This document shows positions 51,701 through 59,904 of a stretch of DNA of 64,000 nucleotides, one piece after another. Every line of letters begins with the position of its first letter. The first letter of the stretch is position 1. Under the pieces are notes generated by a model. It had not been told where the DNA came from. It did no database searches and worked only from the letters and a program-made list of their open reading frames with translations. Both the position numbers and the translations under genes were made by a program. This DNA is from Anaerolineae bacterium (lineage in GTDB: Bacteria > Chloroflexota > Anaerolineae > Aggregatilineales > Phototrophicaceae). The stretch spans positions 62,001-126,000 of the forward strand of contig JAJDXR010000070.1 in the NCBI GenBank assembly GCA_022823165.1, given 5' to 3'.

Positions 51701-54632
51701 GGAGCTGGGCTTCGTCGCTGGCATTATCCAGTTCATGCCACTGCTTTAGGGACACCTGGGATAGCGCCGCTTCCACGGCGGCGCGCGAGTAAGCCCCGGT
51801 TTTGCGGAAGATAAAGACGGTCGGATGATCGTATACGTGGAAAGATTCGTCCGCCTCAAGTTCATTGAGCCAGGCGGACGACTGGTGAATGGGCAGATGT
51901 TGATCGGCGACTCGCCAGGGACCGAATTCGAATGTTTCTTCAAATACGGCTTCCAACTCGTAACCTAATTCGCCCGAGAATAATTTCTCATAATAGAGTG
52001 TGGTCAGGGGCCAGCGCAGCGCATTGCGTCTCTCGCTGTCATAGAAGCGATTGCTGGCAATCGTCAGATAGTCGCCGATATCGAGTGTTCGTATAATGTC
52101 ATCGTATTTGGTTTGATCGTCGAGCGGGTGGGACATGATCTGATCTTGAGCGTTGATCAAGGCGCGATCCGGCTGCGTACGAGGGCAGTCGCGCGAGTTG
52201 ACCAGGCCGGGTGGCGGGTCGTCCGCCAGCGTAATCCCGTCGGGCAGCGGGCAGGTGAATACGCCGGTAACGGTATTGTCCCAACTGCCTTCCGTTAACA
52301 TGACTGATCCCGAACCGATGACGTCACCGCTGCCGGCGCCCACTTCAATCAAAAAGGAATAACGTTCGCCGGCCACGACTTCCAGGGGCTGTTCAAACGG
52401 TATGCTATAGGACCTGCCCAAGGGATGGTCGTCGCGGGCGAGCTGCGCGCGCAAGGCAGCCTCCGCCAGCGGCGCCGAGTTGTCATTGGCGTAGATGCTG
52501 AAGTGGAGTTCTTCCTCTTCGAGATCGTCAAAGGGATCGCCGAGATGCGGCGCGTGGATTGCCTCGATAGTTCCGGTTGCCGGCGCTACAAACTCGGCTG
52601 CCTGCGGTTGGTCTTCACGGTACAGATTAGCCCGGTTGAAGGGCGGACCTTGCATGTCATCCCAGCCGAAGCCCGTGTTGTGAAAAGCGATATTGATCAA
52701 GGGAATGGAATCGTCAGCGCCTTCAATCTTCATCGAAAAGTCGCCGGGAATGCGTTCAAAGATATAGTGCCCGGCTTGAACCAGGGTGTTCTGATGCCGA
52801 TAGACATTTGTGAACATCAGCCCCCAAATGACGGAGAACAGAACCGCGAAAGCGCATAAAAGCAGCGGACGCCATTGAGAAACTTGTGGCGCGATGGCTG
52901 CGCCGATGAGCAGTATCCCGATGAGCAGAGCGGTGATTGCGGTTGCGTCAGCGGCAGCATTTGAAATCTGATAGCCGCCAACAAAGATCAGAAACGCGCC
53001 GATGATTATCATTGGCAACGCGACAATTGGCGAACTGCGGCCATCCGCTCTTGCCCGGACGAGCCAGTCATAGAGGAGCCAACTCGCCAGGACCGCCAAT
53101 GCCCCGTATAGCGGCAAAAAATAGCGCATATTCATAGCGGTCAAGCGACTCATGAAAAGAAAATATCCGCCGACCCAAACCAGCGGAATCAGCAGATCGG
53201 TTGAGCCTCGCCGGTTGCGCAGCAGTCGACATGCCGACCAGCACCAACTGAACCAAGCCAATACGCCAAAAGCTAATCCCATGCCCCAGAAGAGCATATC
53301 CTTCAAGGGGTATATCATGGCCGGGCGCGCCAGCCACTGCCAGTTCGGCGGGAAGTCCTGCCAGCCGGAAACGCCGGCATTGACTTGTTGGAGATTATCC
53401 AGCCAGCGATCGTTCGGCGCCAAGCCAAAGAAGCCCGGTCCAGTAAACGCGTATGGATTCAGTATCCGAAACGCCAGGAACGCGCCCAGGCCGGCCAAAG
53501 CCAGCCCCAGAATATGCTGAAGGACTAATCCGGATCGATCCTGCGCCTTGACGTTTCTCGAAAACACTGGCGCGGCTTGCATAAACGCGGCAAAAACAAT
53601 GATGGCGGCCAGGGGAGCCACATTGATGCGGCAGGCGACGGCGGCGCCGGTGAAGACGCCAAACAAGAGGTAGGCGCGCAGCCGGCCGCGCTGTTGTACG
53701 CAGACAGCCATGTATAGCGCCATAGTAACCAAGAAGGACGCGGCCGCGTTGACCGTGCCGTAGTGCGCTTTCTGTATCGCCAGGGGGGCGGCGGCGTAAA
53801 ACAAAGCGGCGAGCAAGCCGACCCAGTCGCCGCGAATACGCCGACCCAGCGCATAAACCGCCAATATCGTCAACACATCAAAAATCATCGAAATGCCGCG
53901 CCACACCAGGTGGCCGCCCTGATAGTCAAACAGGGCTGACCCGGCCTCGGTGGCCTCTCTCACGATTTCGCTGCCGATATGCGCTAGGAACAAGGGAAGC
54001 GTTCCGTATACATAAAAGCCGTGTGAAGCGTTGTGTGGATTTAGCGGCGAACAGCGCGCGTCAAAGTAACCGCCGACGCCATTTGTCTCCGGATTTAGGG
54101 ATCTGCAGCGCATTGATTGCAGATCTTTGGAGCTAACCGACTCGACGCGGTGAATTATGCTGGCGTCGTATGCGGCTTCGGAATCCTCTACCAATAGCGC
54201 GTCGACCGTCTGTGACAACAGAGCGCTCGTGGCTTCCGAGAAGCTCCCAAACGCCAGAATGCGTTCGGGCGCAACCATCCAAGTTGCGGCTTGGGCGGCA
54301 AAAGAGTCTCGAACCGTACCGATCAGAAGCGAGTTTGAATTGAGCGGGTCTTCGCGGGAGAACAGATAATCGCTGTTGCGCAACGCTAGGATCTGCTGGT
54401 CGGGGAAATTCTGCCTGTCATCAGTGAAGGAGTTGCCGCCGCCGATTTGCGGCAGCAATAACGCGGTAAGAAAGCGTTCGTCGGGATGGGTGTGAGCAAA
54501 GTCGTCCCAATTGTGCCCGACTAATCGCAAGGCGCCGCCATACAGCAGAATGCCAAGCAGCAGCGCGATGGGAAGCATTTGGCGCGGAAGCTGCTGAGTT
54601 TTCATTCCCGGGTTGTTGGTGTCGTTCATCAT
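48759..54632 (-). CDS. Giant fusion: ArnT/PMT-like glycosyltransferase plus DUF2298
   Basis: At 1957 residues this is the longest gene in the window. The N-terminal half has a first helix (about 19-36) and then the glycosyltransferase loop NWDDFAHTHPDERFL with the acid in HPDE (49-52). Next is an insert of about 100 residues (76-178) resembling part of a family-3 solute-binding protein (GTVRDSFAAQAATWM, LLSQTVDALLVEDSEAAYD). The usual family phrase YFDARCSPLNPHNASHGFYVYGTLPLFL resumes at 189. More helices and an extracytoplasmic beta-rich region (about 660-1000) follow. The second half (about 1030-1957) is a DUF2298 protein with GGEKPMDFAYLNGVLRS near 1151 and FINYYYFGYV. The C-terminal region is extracytoplasmic. 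It overlaps the 915-residue gene by ATGA. Role in glycan assembly is inferred. Confidence 0.82.
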   Translation of the reverse strand: MMNDTNNPGMKTQQLPRQMLPIALLLGILLYGGALRLVGHNWDDFAHTHPDERFLTALLLPQIGGGNSFTDDRQNFPDQQILALRNSDYLFSREDPLNSNSLLIGTVRDSFAAQAATWMVAPERILAFGSFSEATSALLSQTVDALLVEDSEAAYDASIIHRVESVSSKDLQSMRCRSLNPETNGVGGYFDARCSPLNPHNASHGFYVYGTLPLFLAHIGSEIVREATEAGSALFDYQGGHLVWRGISMIFDVLTILAVYALGRRIRGDWVGLLAALFYAAAPLAIQKAHYGTVNAAASFLVTMALYMAVCVQQRGRLRAYLLFGVFTGAAVACRINVAPLAAIIVFAAFMQAAPVFSRNVKAQDRSGLVLQHILGLALAGLGAFLAFRILNPYAFTGPGFFGLAPNDRWLDNLQQVNAGVSGWQDFPPNWQWLARPAMIYPLKDMLFWGMGLAFGVLAWFSWCWSACRLLRNRRGSTDLLIPLVWVGGYFLFMSRLTAMNMRYFLPLYGALAVLASWLLYDWLVRARADGRSSPIVALPMIIIGAFLIFVGGYQISNAAADATAITALLIGILLIGAAIAPQVSQWRPLLLCAFAVLFSVIWGLMFTNVYRHQNTLVQAGHYIFERIPGDFSMKIEGADDSIPLINIAFHNTGFGWDDMQGPPFNRANLYREDQPQAAEFVAPATGTIEAIHAPHLGDPFDDLEEEELHFSIYANDNSAPLAEAALRAQLARDDHPLGRSYSIPFEQPLEVVAGERYSFLIEVGAGSGDVIGSGSVMLTEGSWDNTVTGVFTCPLPDGITLADDPPPGLVNSRDCPRTQPDRALINAQDQIMSHPLDDQTKYDDIIRTLDIGDYLTIASNRFYDSERRNALRWPLTTLYYEKLFSGELGYELEAVFEETFEFGPWRVADQHLPIHQSSAWLNELEADESFHVYDHPTVFIFRKTGAYSRAAVEAALSQVSLKQWHELDNASDEAQLLGVINWPLADAQPVPTALTFPPEEKALQTSGGTWSQRFFSDSLLNSNQVLGVVIWYAALFAFGLIAFPLVFAIFPNMADGGYGVSKLAGLLIVAWFSWAVSSLKIPLWTQGGILISLVVLAALSAALLRIRFIEFLRDHWKRLAWIELLSIAAFLMMIAVRLTNPDLWHPFKGGEKPMDFAYLNGVLRSTTFPPIDPWFSGGFINYYYFGYVLLGAPTLLLGVVPSFAYNLMIPTIFSLTGLGAFSTAFNIMSRWRQSRDGQVPSKPRPSNLGNPWTAGVAALVLCVVLGNLDTARVFGNGLAALGGYRSPQGLQQYLIDEYESEFDASASAEIRAELEQRASELHPWDSLRYEVHNSGALITGLARGVGRALQGEQLPIGSDRWYWGPSRVLAETPGVRGNAITEMPYFTFLYGDLHAHMISMPLILLTALILFNEVAQAGRDQRRRLERLAAIALAALAVGAIRATNTWDWPSMTLFAIVALAYAWWINWQSTFRPIRDSRFYLVLLGALLAAFVLVSVFANSAPLGPDAARAAVPFSALRIALAAAAGMVCLWLIIRHLLTRESVLELAASVGGFALLNLAFALPYTSWYAATYNSIQLWQGGKTPLWAYFDIHGLFLFLIVSLLLWETANWLRSARVKALIEHRQPASRAAVFAAAITLLAIILAIADYQVALVVLPLVCWIGLLFFRPGQSLFMRYTLVIIGLALSMTLGVEIIVIGGDIGRQNTVFKFYIQVWLLLSVAGGVAFANLWQASRSFSRRLKVLWYTPCIGLFVIAGLFPVMATRARSFDRMAPDLPLTLDGMDYMTQSIHVETAYDRSLTRDIDLNVDYQLIRWMQENVAGSPVILEGRQPASEYRWNGRISIMTGLPSVLGWNFHQRQQRTFFPMSEWIFQRERNIRQFYATDSIDAAVDIIHHYQVKYIIRSGLEEVHSTVEGLQKLDRMEDQGLLSVSFEVDGGKIYQVNDAALARYLMERHS

Positions 54633-54662
54633 TCAAATGGTAGTGGATGGCTAAGGAATCAA

Positions 54663-57425
54663 CTAGCCGTTGGCGGCCAGGAATGTCTGTAATCCAGCTT
54701 CGCCCATTGCTGGAACCCGATAAATGTAGAAGGACTTGTTGGCCGGCTCCTGCCTGATTTCCAGCTGCCTGCCCTGCGGGAACCACTGACGCAGCCGCGT
54801 CGGCGCTTCACCATCCCCCGGGTTGAAGAAGAACAGCAAGTCGCGCTCGGCTTGCAGTTGGTACTCGTCCTCGCGCAGCAGACCGTACTGAATATATTGG
54901 GGCAAGCGTTCGACACCGACTATGGAATTGTCCCAACGCATGGTGCCGGCTTCAATGCTCACGGCGCGATGGTCCCACCAATGCGGCCAACTGATGATGA
55001 AGGCATTGCCGTAAGCGCCGTCGCTGTCGACGAATCCTTTCAGAATTTGCCCGGCTTCGGCATGGTTCTGCGCCGAGCGATGATAGTTGTCCATAAACTC
55101 GCCAAAGTAAAGATCGCGATTGTACTGATAGGCTGATGCGATCACAACGATGGCGAAACCGACAGCGGCGGCAAGTCCCAGCGCGCGGGGCAACGCCCGC
55201 TTGAGTTGGCTGCACAAGCGAGCCAGGGGCAGCGCCGCGATCAGAAAGGCTGGTGGAATGGCGCCGCTCGCCCGTTGCAGGCTCGGCACTTCTATCGGAA
55301 ACGCGATCGCCAGCGCAATCAGCAGGACCATGACGAAGAACAGAACCGGCACAAACCAGTAGACTGGATCCCGCTCGCGCGCTAGCAGACCCAGCCAGGC
55401 GGCCGCTCCCAGCAGGAAGAAGGCGCCGGTCACCGGGTCCAGGGCCGGCTGGCCCGGTATAGCCGAGACCCAGGTATTGTCATTCGTATGGTGAAACATC
55501 AGCAAGGCGTTGCGCACATTGGACAGAAAGGTCGCGCCGCCCTCGCGCAGCAGCTCTATGCGCTCAGCGTCGGTTGTTGGCTGGTCGCCAAATATTCGCG
55601 TGGTTGCGCGCCAGGTAAATTGGTTTGGTTCTTCAACCCAGAAATGAAGCATAGGCAGGAAGACGATGCCAGCTACAAAAGCCAGAATTGTTAGATTGAG
55701 CAGGTAGCTGGCTCTCACACGCCATGAATAGCGGCGAATGAGCAATGCGATGCCTATGCTGATCACATATACAACCGGCAACATTCGCAAAGATTTATAG
55801 CTATAAAGACCGAGGCTTAGCAGGATGCCAGCCAGTATGTAGTCCCCACGGCGATTGTGGCGCAGCGCGCGCGCGAAAAACAAGGCTGACAGCGCTGTGA
55901 AGAGTGGCGAAAGCGGGATCCGCAAGCCTTGCCGGGATAGGGTAACGTGCCAATAGCTAACCGCAAGCAGAGCAGTCGCCAGTATTCCAATCGTCAGCGC
56001 GTCCTGCCGGCGCTTCCTCCCCATGGCCTCTACTGCAAACCAACACATGGCCGGCAGCGTCAACAGACTTTCCAGCGCATTCAGAAATATCAGCGCAGTT
56101 CGATCGAATTGAATACCCGGCAAGCCCGATAGAAATGCCTGGAGATAGATGTGAATCGGTTCTCGTCCACCGTTATTGCCCAGGAAGATCGGGTAATTCT
56201 CGCCACGATGGATCTGGTAGGCATCCACGAGATTTACGACCATGTCACTGTATAATTCGGGAGGCGCGGTGTCTAGCCGGTCAAATCGAAAGCTCGCGCC
56301 GAGAGCCATAATCAAGACCAGCGCAATAACTGTCCCGCCGCGACCTCGAAGACTCAGGCGCCGGAGCCGGTCAATGGCGCTGGCGCCCCAGTCAAACGCA
56401 TTCCAGCGCCGGGGCGCGAAAACGAAAGTCCAGGCTACGATGCTTGCAAGCCATATCAACATAATATCCGGCTCAATGCGGTTGCCGCTGGTGTTGAGCC
56501 ATACCACCAGACTGAGCGCGGAAGCCAGCGCTAGCAAGATTACCCGCCGCCTGCTGAGCTGATGCCGAAGCGGCCTTAGCGCAGGCGCTCGGCTGATTAT
56601 GCTTTGTTGCCCGCTCCGCTCTGATTGATTCCCGTAAAATGAGCCGCGCGTCCGCCGATAGCGCCTGAAGAAGGCATTGATAACCAGCAGGGCGGCAAGC
56701 CCGACTGTGAACAAGCCCAGAGCGGATATCGCAATATCCACGGCCGACTCCGCCGGCGCCGACAAAGACTCGGCCAAGCGGAAAATCGAGCCAATCAGCA
56801 TAATTGCCGGTAAGACCCTGACAACCCGGAAAATTCGCGTATCGCGGTCGCTGCGCCGCCAGGTCGCCTGGATTTCAGCCCAGTGTCCGCTTAAGTCTCC
56901 AATTAGCCAGAGCAGAAATCCCAACCACAAATATGGCGAGGCAACTTGCAAGGAGTAGCCGTTGTGTCTGGGTATATCGGCGGTTCCGCGCGCAATATGG
57001 CTGCCCATCAGGGCTAGCAGAAATGCCAGCAGATACATAGCCAATCGTGGAAATTCTGATCGCAAGAGCAGACGCGGCGCATCCCGCAATGCCATTCTAG
57101 CCGATGAACCGCTTGCCAATTCCACCTCGATGAAATCGTCAACTGGTGGACGGACCAGGATGCTTCGCTCGCGCGCCTCAGCAGATCTGACAGCAAGCCG
57201 AAAGCGGCGAAATGTCGAAGCTGGAGAGCCCCGCATCCGCCCCAGCAACTCGCTGATTGTTAAGTCTTCAAAGGGCCGGACAGGCGCCGGCGGCTCATCC
57301 GCCCTGCGGTCTTCAGCGTTCGCGGACGCGGCTGTCAGCGAATCGTCCGAAAGCGGCGCGGCTTCCGCGCGGCTGGGCGCGGATCCGCCTGGATTGTTCG
57401 GAGTTTCTGTGGGGTCGTTTGGCAT
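54663..57425 (-). CDS. Large membrane glycosyltransferase, ArnT/GT39-like
   Basis: A 920-residue protein. Residues 1-50 are a disordered Pro/Ala/Glu-rich stretch, followed by a soluble region and a first set of four to six helices (about 126-330). A second set from about 366 has the glycosyltransferase signature FRFDRLDTAPPELYSDMVVNLVDAYQIHRG with the likely catalytic acid Asp394, and NYPIFLGNNGGREPIHIYLQAF. The C-terminal ~180 residues are extracytoplasmic (SYQYNRDLYFGEFMDNYHRSAQNHAEAGQIL). It probably transfers a sugar from a polyprenyl-phosphate donor on the outer face of the membrane. The frame is open 42 codons further upstream, but that part overlaps the GT4 gene; the ATG at 57425, 4 bp after the GT4 stop, is preferred. 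Confidence 0.78.
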   Translation of the reverse strand: MPNDPTETPNNPGGSAPSRAEAAPLSDDSLTAASANAEDRRADEPPAPVRPFEDLTISELLGRMRGSPASTFRRFRLAVRSAEARERSILVRPPVDDFIEVELASGSSARMALRDAPRLLLRSEFPRLAMYLLAFLLALMGSHIARGTADIPRHNGYSLQVASPYLWLGFLLWLIGDLSGHWAEIQATWRRSDRDTRIFRVVRVLPAIMLIGSIFRLAESLSAPAESAVDIAISALGLFTVGLAALLVINAFFRRYRRTRGSFYGNQSERSGQQSIISRAPALRPLRHQLSRRRVILLALASALSLVVWLNTSGNRIEPDIMLIWLASIVAWTFVFAPRRWNAFDWGASAIDRLRRLSLRGRGGTVIALVLIMALGASFRFDRLDTAPPELYSDMVVNLVDAYQIHRGENYPIFLGNNGGREPIHIYLQAFLSGLPGIQFDRTALIFLNALESLLTLPAMCWFAVEAMGRKRRQDALTIGILATALLAVSYWHVTLSRQGLRIPLSPLFTALSALFFARALRHNRRGDYILAGILLSLGLYSYKSLRMLPVVYVISIGIALLIRRYSWRVRASYLLNLTILAFVAGIVFLPMLHFWVEEPNQFTWRATTRIFGDQPTTDAERIELLREGGATFLSNVRNALLMFHHTNDNTWVSAIPGQPALDPVTGAFFLLGAAAWLGLLARERDPVYWFVPVLFFVMVLLIALAIAFPIEVPSLQRASGAIPPAFLIAALPLARLCSQLKRALPRALGLAAAVGFAIVVIASAYQYNRDLYFGEFMDNYHRSAQNHAEAGQILKGFVDSDGAYGNAFIISWPHWWDHRAVSIEAGTMRWDNSIVGVERLPQYIQYGLLREDEYQLQAERDLLFFFNPGDGEAPTRLRQWFPQGRQLEIRQEPANKSFYIYRVPAMGEAGLQTFLAANG

Positions 57426-57429
57426 TGAG

Positions 57430-58611
57430 CTATCGTCTGGCGAATTCGAGAAATGTCGCTTCATATTTGTCCAAGGTGTCTTCCAGCGAGAATGTTTCAG
57501 CGATTTCCTCCCGGGGTTTGACGAAACTTTCTCGATTGTCCAGAACCTCAATTATCGTCTCGCCGACCGATCGCCAGTCGCCGGGTATTGCCAATTTGCC
57601 CATGCCAGTCATTTGCACCGGCACACGCCCGCCCGGAATATCGGTCATGACCACGGGCGTACCGCATAACATGGCCTCGACCTGCGCCATGGCGAAACCT
57701 TCGCTGTCGCTGGGCAGAACAAAAACATCACAGGCTGCATAAAAATTCGCCAACTCCTGCTTGGTTTCCAGCAGGCCCAGAAACATCAGCTGGGATTTGA
57801 ACCGTTCCATGATGGGCCGATGACGTTCCCAGGTGTCTTCGTAGGGAATCTCGTGCTGCCCGGTAAAAAGCAAACGCGCGTTCGGATATTTTCTGTTGAC
57901 AATTTCCAGCGCGTGAATCAGCAGCTCCGGCCGCTTTTCTTCGACAAATCGGCCAGAAAAGCCAATCAAGGGTCCGCCATCATGCTGATACTGCTCGCGC
58001 AGCCGCCGCGCGCGTTTCGCGTCCGGCTCCGGTATGACGATTGGCGGATAGATTGCCCTGACTTTTGACAGGAATGGAGCCAGCCAAGGTGAATTGTTGG
58101 CGTAGTCGTCGCTGAGACTAATGATGCAGGCGGCGCGGCGCGCCATAAATCTGAATATGGCGGACATCACGGAGGTCACAAAGCCGTTTGTGAAGCTCTT
58201 GGGCAGAATAAGATCGCTGGTGTGGCTGGGAACGACCCTGAGTCCTGCTGCGCGAGCGAGAAAAGCCGCCAATGCTGACTCGAACATTGGCGTAAACATG
58301 GTAACCACATCGTGTTCGCGCAGCAGGCAATAAAGATTCCATGGGTAGGTCGGCATGATGAATCCCCGGCTGATGCGTATCGGCGCCCACAACCTAATAA
58401 CGCGAACGCCATTATACCTGGATTCGCCAAGCGGCGTTTCCTTTGAATGGCGCGCAACCAGGACCGTGACCTCATGCCCGCGTCTGGCAAGTCCCTCAGC
58501 CACTTGCCGCGCATGATAGGTAAGCCCGGTCGGATGCGGATGGTAGTACAGTAAGAGCATTAAAATTCTTAGCTTGCTACCGGCTCCATTCCTGCGCTTA
58601 GTCGTGGCCAT
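57430..58611 (-). CDS. GT4-family glycosyltransferase
   Basis: A 393-residue cytoplasmic glycosyltransferase with the GT-B fold. The N-terminal domain starts LRILMLLLYYHPHPTGLTYHARQVAEGLARRGHEVTVL and the C-terminal domain shows GFSGRFVEEKRPELLIHAL (donor-phosphate region) and the EX7E motif in PSDSEGFAMAQVEAMLCGTPVV. The family includes mannosyl-, glucosyl- and N-acetylglucosaminyl-transferases using nucleotide sugars, so the exact donor cannot be given. It is the first gene of the minus-strand glycosylation cluster and may build the lipid-linked precursor used by the large membrane enzymes downstream. A -10-like TATACT lies 120 bp upstream. Confidence 0.9.
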   Translation of the reverse strand: MATTKRRNGAGSKLRILMLLLYYHPHPTGLTYHARQVAEGLARRGHEVTVLVARHSKETPLGESRYNGVRVIRLWAPIRISRGFIMPTYPWNLYCLLREHDVVTMFTPMFESALAAFLARAAGLRVVPSHTSDLILPKSFTNGFVTSVMSAIFRFMARRAACIISLSDDYANNSPWLAPFLSKVRAIYPPIVIPEPDAKRARRLREQYQHDGGPLIGFSGRFVEEKRPELLIHALEIVNRKYPNARLLFTGQHEIPYEDTWERHRPIMERFKSQLMFLGLLETKQELANFYAACDVFVLPSDSEGFAMAQVEAMLCGTPVVMTDIPGGRVPVQMTGMGKLAIPGDWRSVGETIIEVLDNRESFVKPREEIAETFSLEDTLDKYEATFLEFARR

Positions 58612-58920
58612 GGCCTGTGCATCCGTTCGAGGGTAAGTCAGCGGCGTATCAACTTCAATAGGCGCCAGAGCAAGCGGCCGGTGGCATCGTCAGTCCGTAA
58701 TCTGAATCAGCCGGCGCCAACTCAACTGCTAGTATACACGGCGGATAAGTTGAGGTCTCACTTTCGGCGGCGATTTCCGCGCTGGCGCAGCAGCAGTTGC
58801 GATGCGTCGCAGTAAGGCCATTGGGTTACAGTCTACAGTTGAAGACGCAACCTGGCCGCTTGAAAGGCATCGCCGACGCTTGACATCGCCGGCTCAGAAG
58901 TCTACAATCGCTATGAGTTG
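58612..58920. other. Intergenic region between the GT4 gene and tRNA-Gly
   Basis: No gene is seen in these 309 bp. They hold an inverted repeat CTCAACT (58721-58727)/AGTTGAG (58748-58754) that flanks the minus-strand -10-like TATACT (58736-58731), and the tRNA promoter at the right end. The remainder shows nothing recognisable. Confidence 0.5.
58880..58908 (+). promoter_or_regulatory. Promoter of tRNA-Gly
   Basis: TTGACA (58880-58885), a 17-bp spacer and TACAAT (58903-58908). The -35 is perfect, the -10 matches five of six. The mature tRNA begins 12 bp after the -10. This is the best sigma-70 promoter in the window. Confidence 0.85.
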
Positions 58921-58993
58921 GCGGGTATAGCTCAGTTGGTAGAGCGCCTGCTTCCCAAGCAGAAGGTCACGGGTTCGAGTCCCGTTACCCGCT
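58921..58993 (+). tRNA. tRNA-Gly (anticodon CCC)
   Basis: A complete cloverleaf of 73 nt. The acceptor stem GCGGGTA pairs with TACCCGC, followed by discriminator T. The D arm is GCTC...GAGC, the anticodon loop TTCCCAA gives CCC (reading GGG), and the T arm is ACGGG-TTCGAGT-CCCGT. The first anticodon-stem pair (27-43) is a C-A mismatch. The 3' CCA is not encoded. A consensus promoter lies directly upstream. No other tRNA is visible nearby. Confidence 0.96.
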
Positions 58994-59053
58994 CATGAAA
59001 AAACCGGCGCCGCGAAGTCCACCAGGTAGTGGGCTTTTAGCTTGCGCGCGCCA

Positions 59054-59083
59054 TTGACTGCGCCGCGAGCGTCGATATAGAAT
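59054..59083 (+). promoter_or_regulatory. Candidate promoter of the L25 gene
   Basis: TTGACT (59054-59059), an 18-bp spacer and TAGAAT (59078-59083). The ATG of the L25 gene lies 82 bp downstream. Confidence 0.6.
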
Positions 59084-59165
59084 AGGCGCGTCTCGTCATA
59101 ATTAGCAACTTGACCGCACTGTTGAATACGAGCCGGGTCAAGCGAATGGCAAGGAGAATTGATCT

Positions 59166-59816
59166 ATGGCAGAGTTTCAACTCGCCGCCGAAGCGCGTCA
59201 GCAGCGGGGCAAAAAGAATCGTCGAGTTCGGCGGGGCGGGTTCGTTCCCGGCATTGTCTACGGCCCGTCAATTGAGCCGATCGGCGTGCAGTTTCCCTAT
59301 CGCGCGGTAGAAGTTACCCTGATGAATGCCGGCGGCACGAATCTGATTGATATTGAAGTGAACGGCGAAACATATCCGTCACTGGCGCGCGAAGTGCAGC
59401 GCGATGTAGTACGCGGCGACATCCTGCACGTGGACTTCCTGGCTGTGGATCAAACGCAGCGAATCAGAGTCGAAGTGCCGATTGAAATGGTCGGCCAGAG
59501 CCCGGTAGTGGCCGCGCGCGAAGGCATCCTGATTACCGGCAGAAGCTCGCTTACGCTGGAGGTATTTCCCAGCGACATCCGCGATCGTATAATCATCGAC
59601 CTCTCGGAGCTGACGGAACTGGGTTCGGAAGTCCTGGTGCGGGATTTGACCTTCGGCGAAAGCGTCAGCATTCATAACGATCCCAATGAGATGCTTGCCA
59701 AGATCGTGCAACCGGCGGCGGCCCGCGCTGAAGAAGAGCTTGACGAGGAAGATGGCGAACTCGAAGCAGGCGAAGGCGGTGAAGAAGGCGAGGGAGCGGA
59801 AGCCGAAACTGAATAA
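59166..59816 (+). CDS. rplY: Ribosomal protein L25, long CTC form
   Basis: 5S-rRNA-binding protein of the 50S subunit. At 216 residues it is the long CTC/TL5 form with two domains. The N-terminal L25 domain (about 1-90) starts FQLAAEARQQRGKKNRRVRRGGFVPGIVYG. The C-terminal beta domain (about 95-185) contains VDQTQRIRVEVPIEMVGQSPVV and the family phrase LEVFPSDIRDRIIIDLSEL. A strongly acidic tail rich in Glu and Gly (about 188-216) follows. The gene converges on gyrA. AAGGAG lies about 9 nt before the ATG. Confidence 0.94.
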   Translation: MAEFQLAAEARQQRGKKNRRVRRGGFVPGIVYGPSIEPIGVQFPYRAVEVTLMNAGGTNLIDIEVNGETYPSLAREVQRDVVRGDILHVDFLAVDQTQRIRVEVPIEMVGQSPVVAAREGILITGRSSLTLEVFPSDIRDRIIIDLSELTELGSEVLVRDLTFGESVSIHNDPNEMLAKIVQPAAARAEEELDEEDGELEAGEGGEEGEGAEAETE

Positions 59817-59857
59817 GATTTCCAGTTTGTCATTTGTTCGCCCGATTATCGACAGTA

Positions 59858-59903
59858 CCCGGCGCGAGCCTGCCTGCTAAAGCTCCGCAGCAGCTGCGCC
59901 GGG
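59858..59903. repeat. Inverted repeat between rplY and gyrA
   Basis: CCCGGCGC (59858-59865) and GCGCCGGG (59896-59903) are perfect 8-bp arms around a 30-nt centre that can form an inner CTGC/GCAG stem. It ends one base before the gyrA stop codon. There is no T run on either side, so it is a possible bidirectional, non-canonical terminator. Confidence 0.45.
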
Positions 59904-59904
59904 A

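Noticed and set aside
57426..57551. N-terminal extension of the 920-residue glycosyltransferase
   Set aside because: It overlaps the end of the GT4 gene; the ATG at 57425 lies just after that stop codon.
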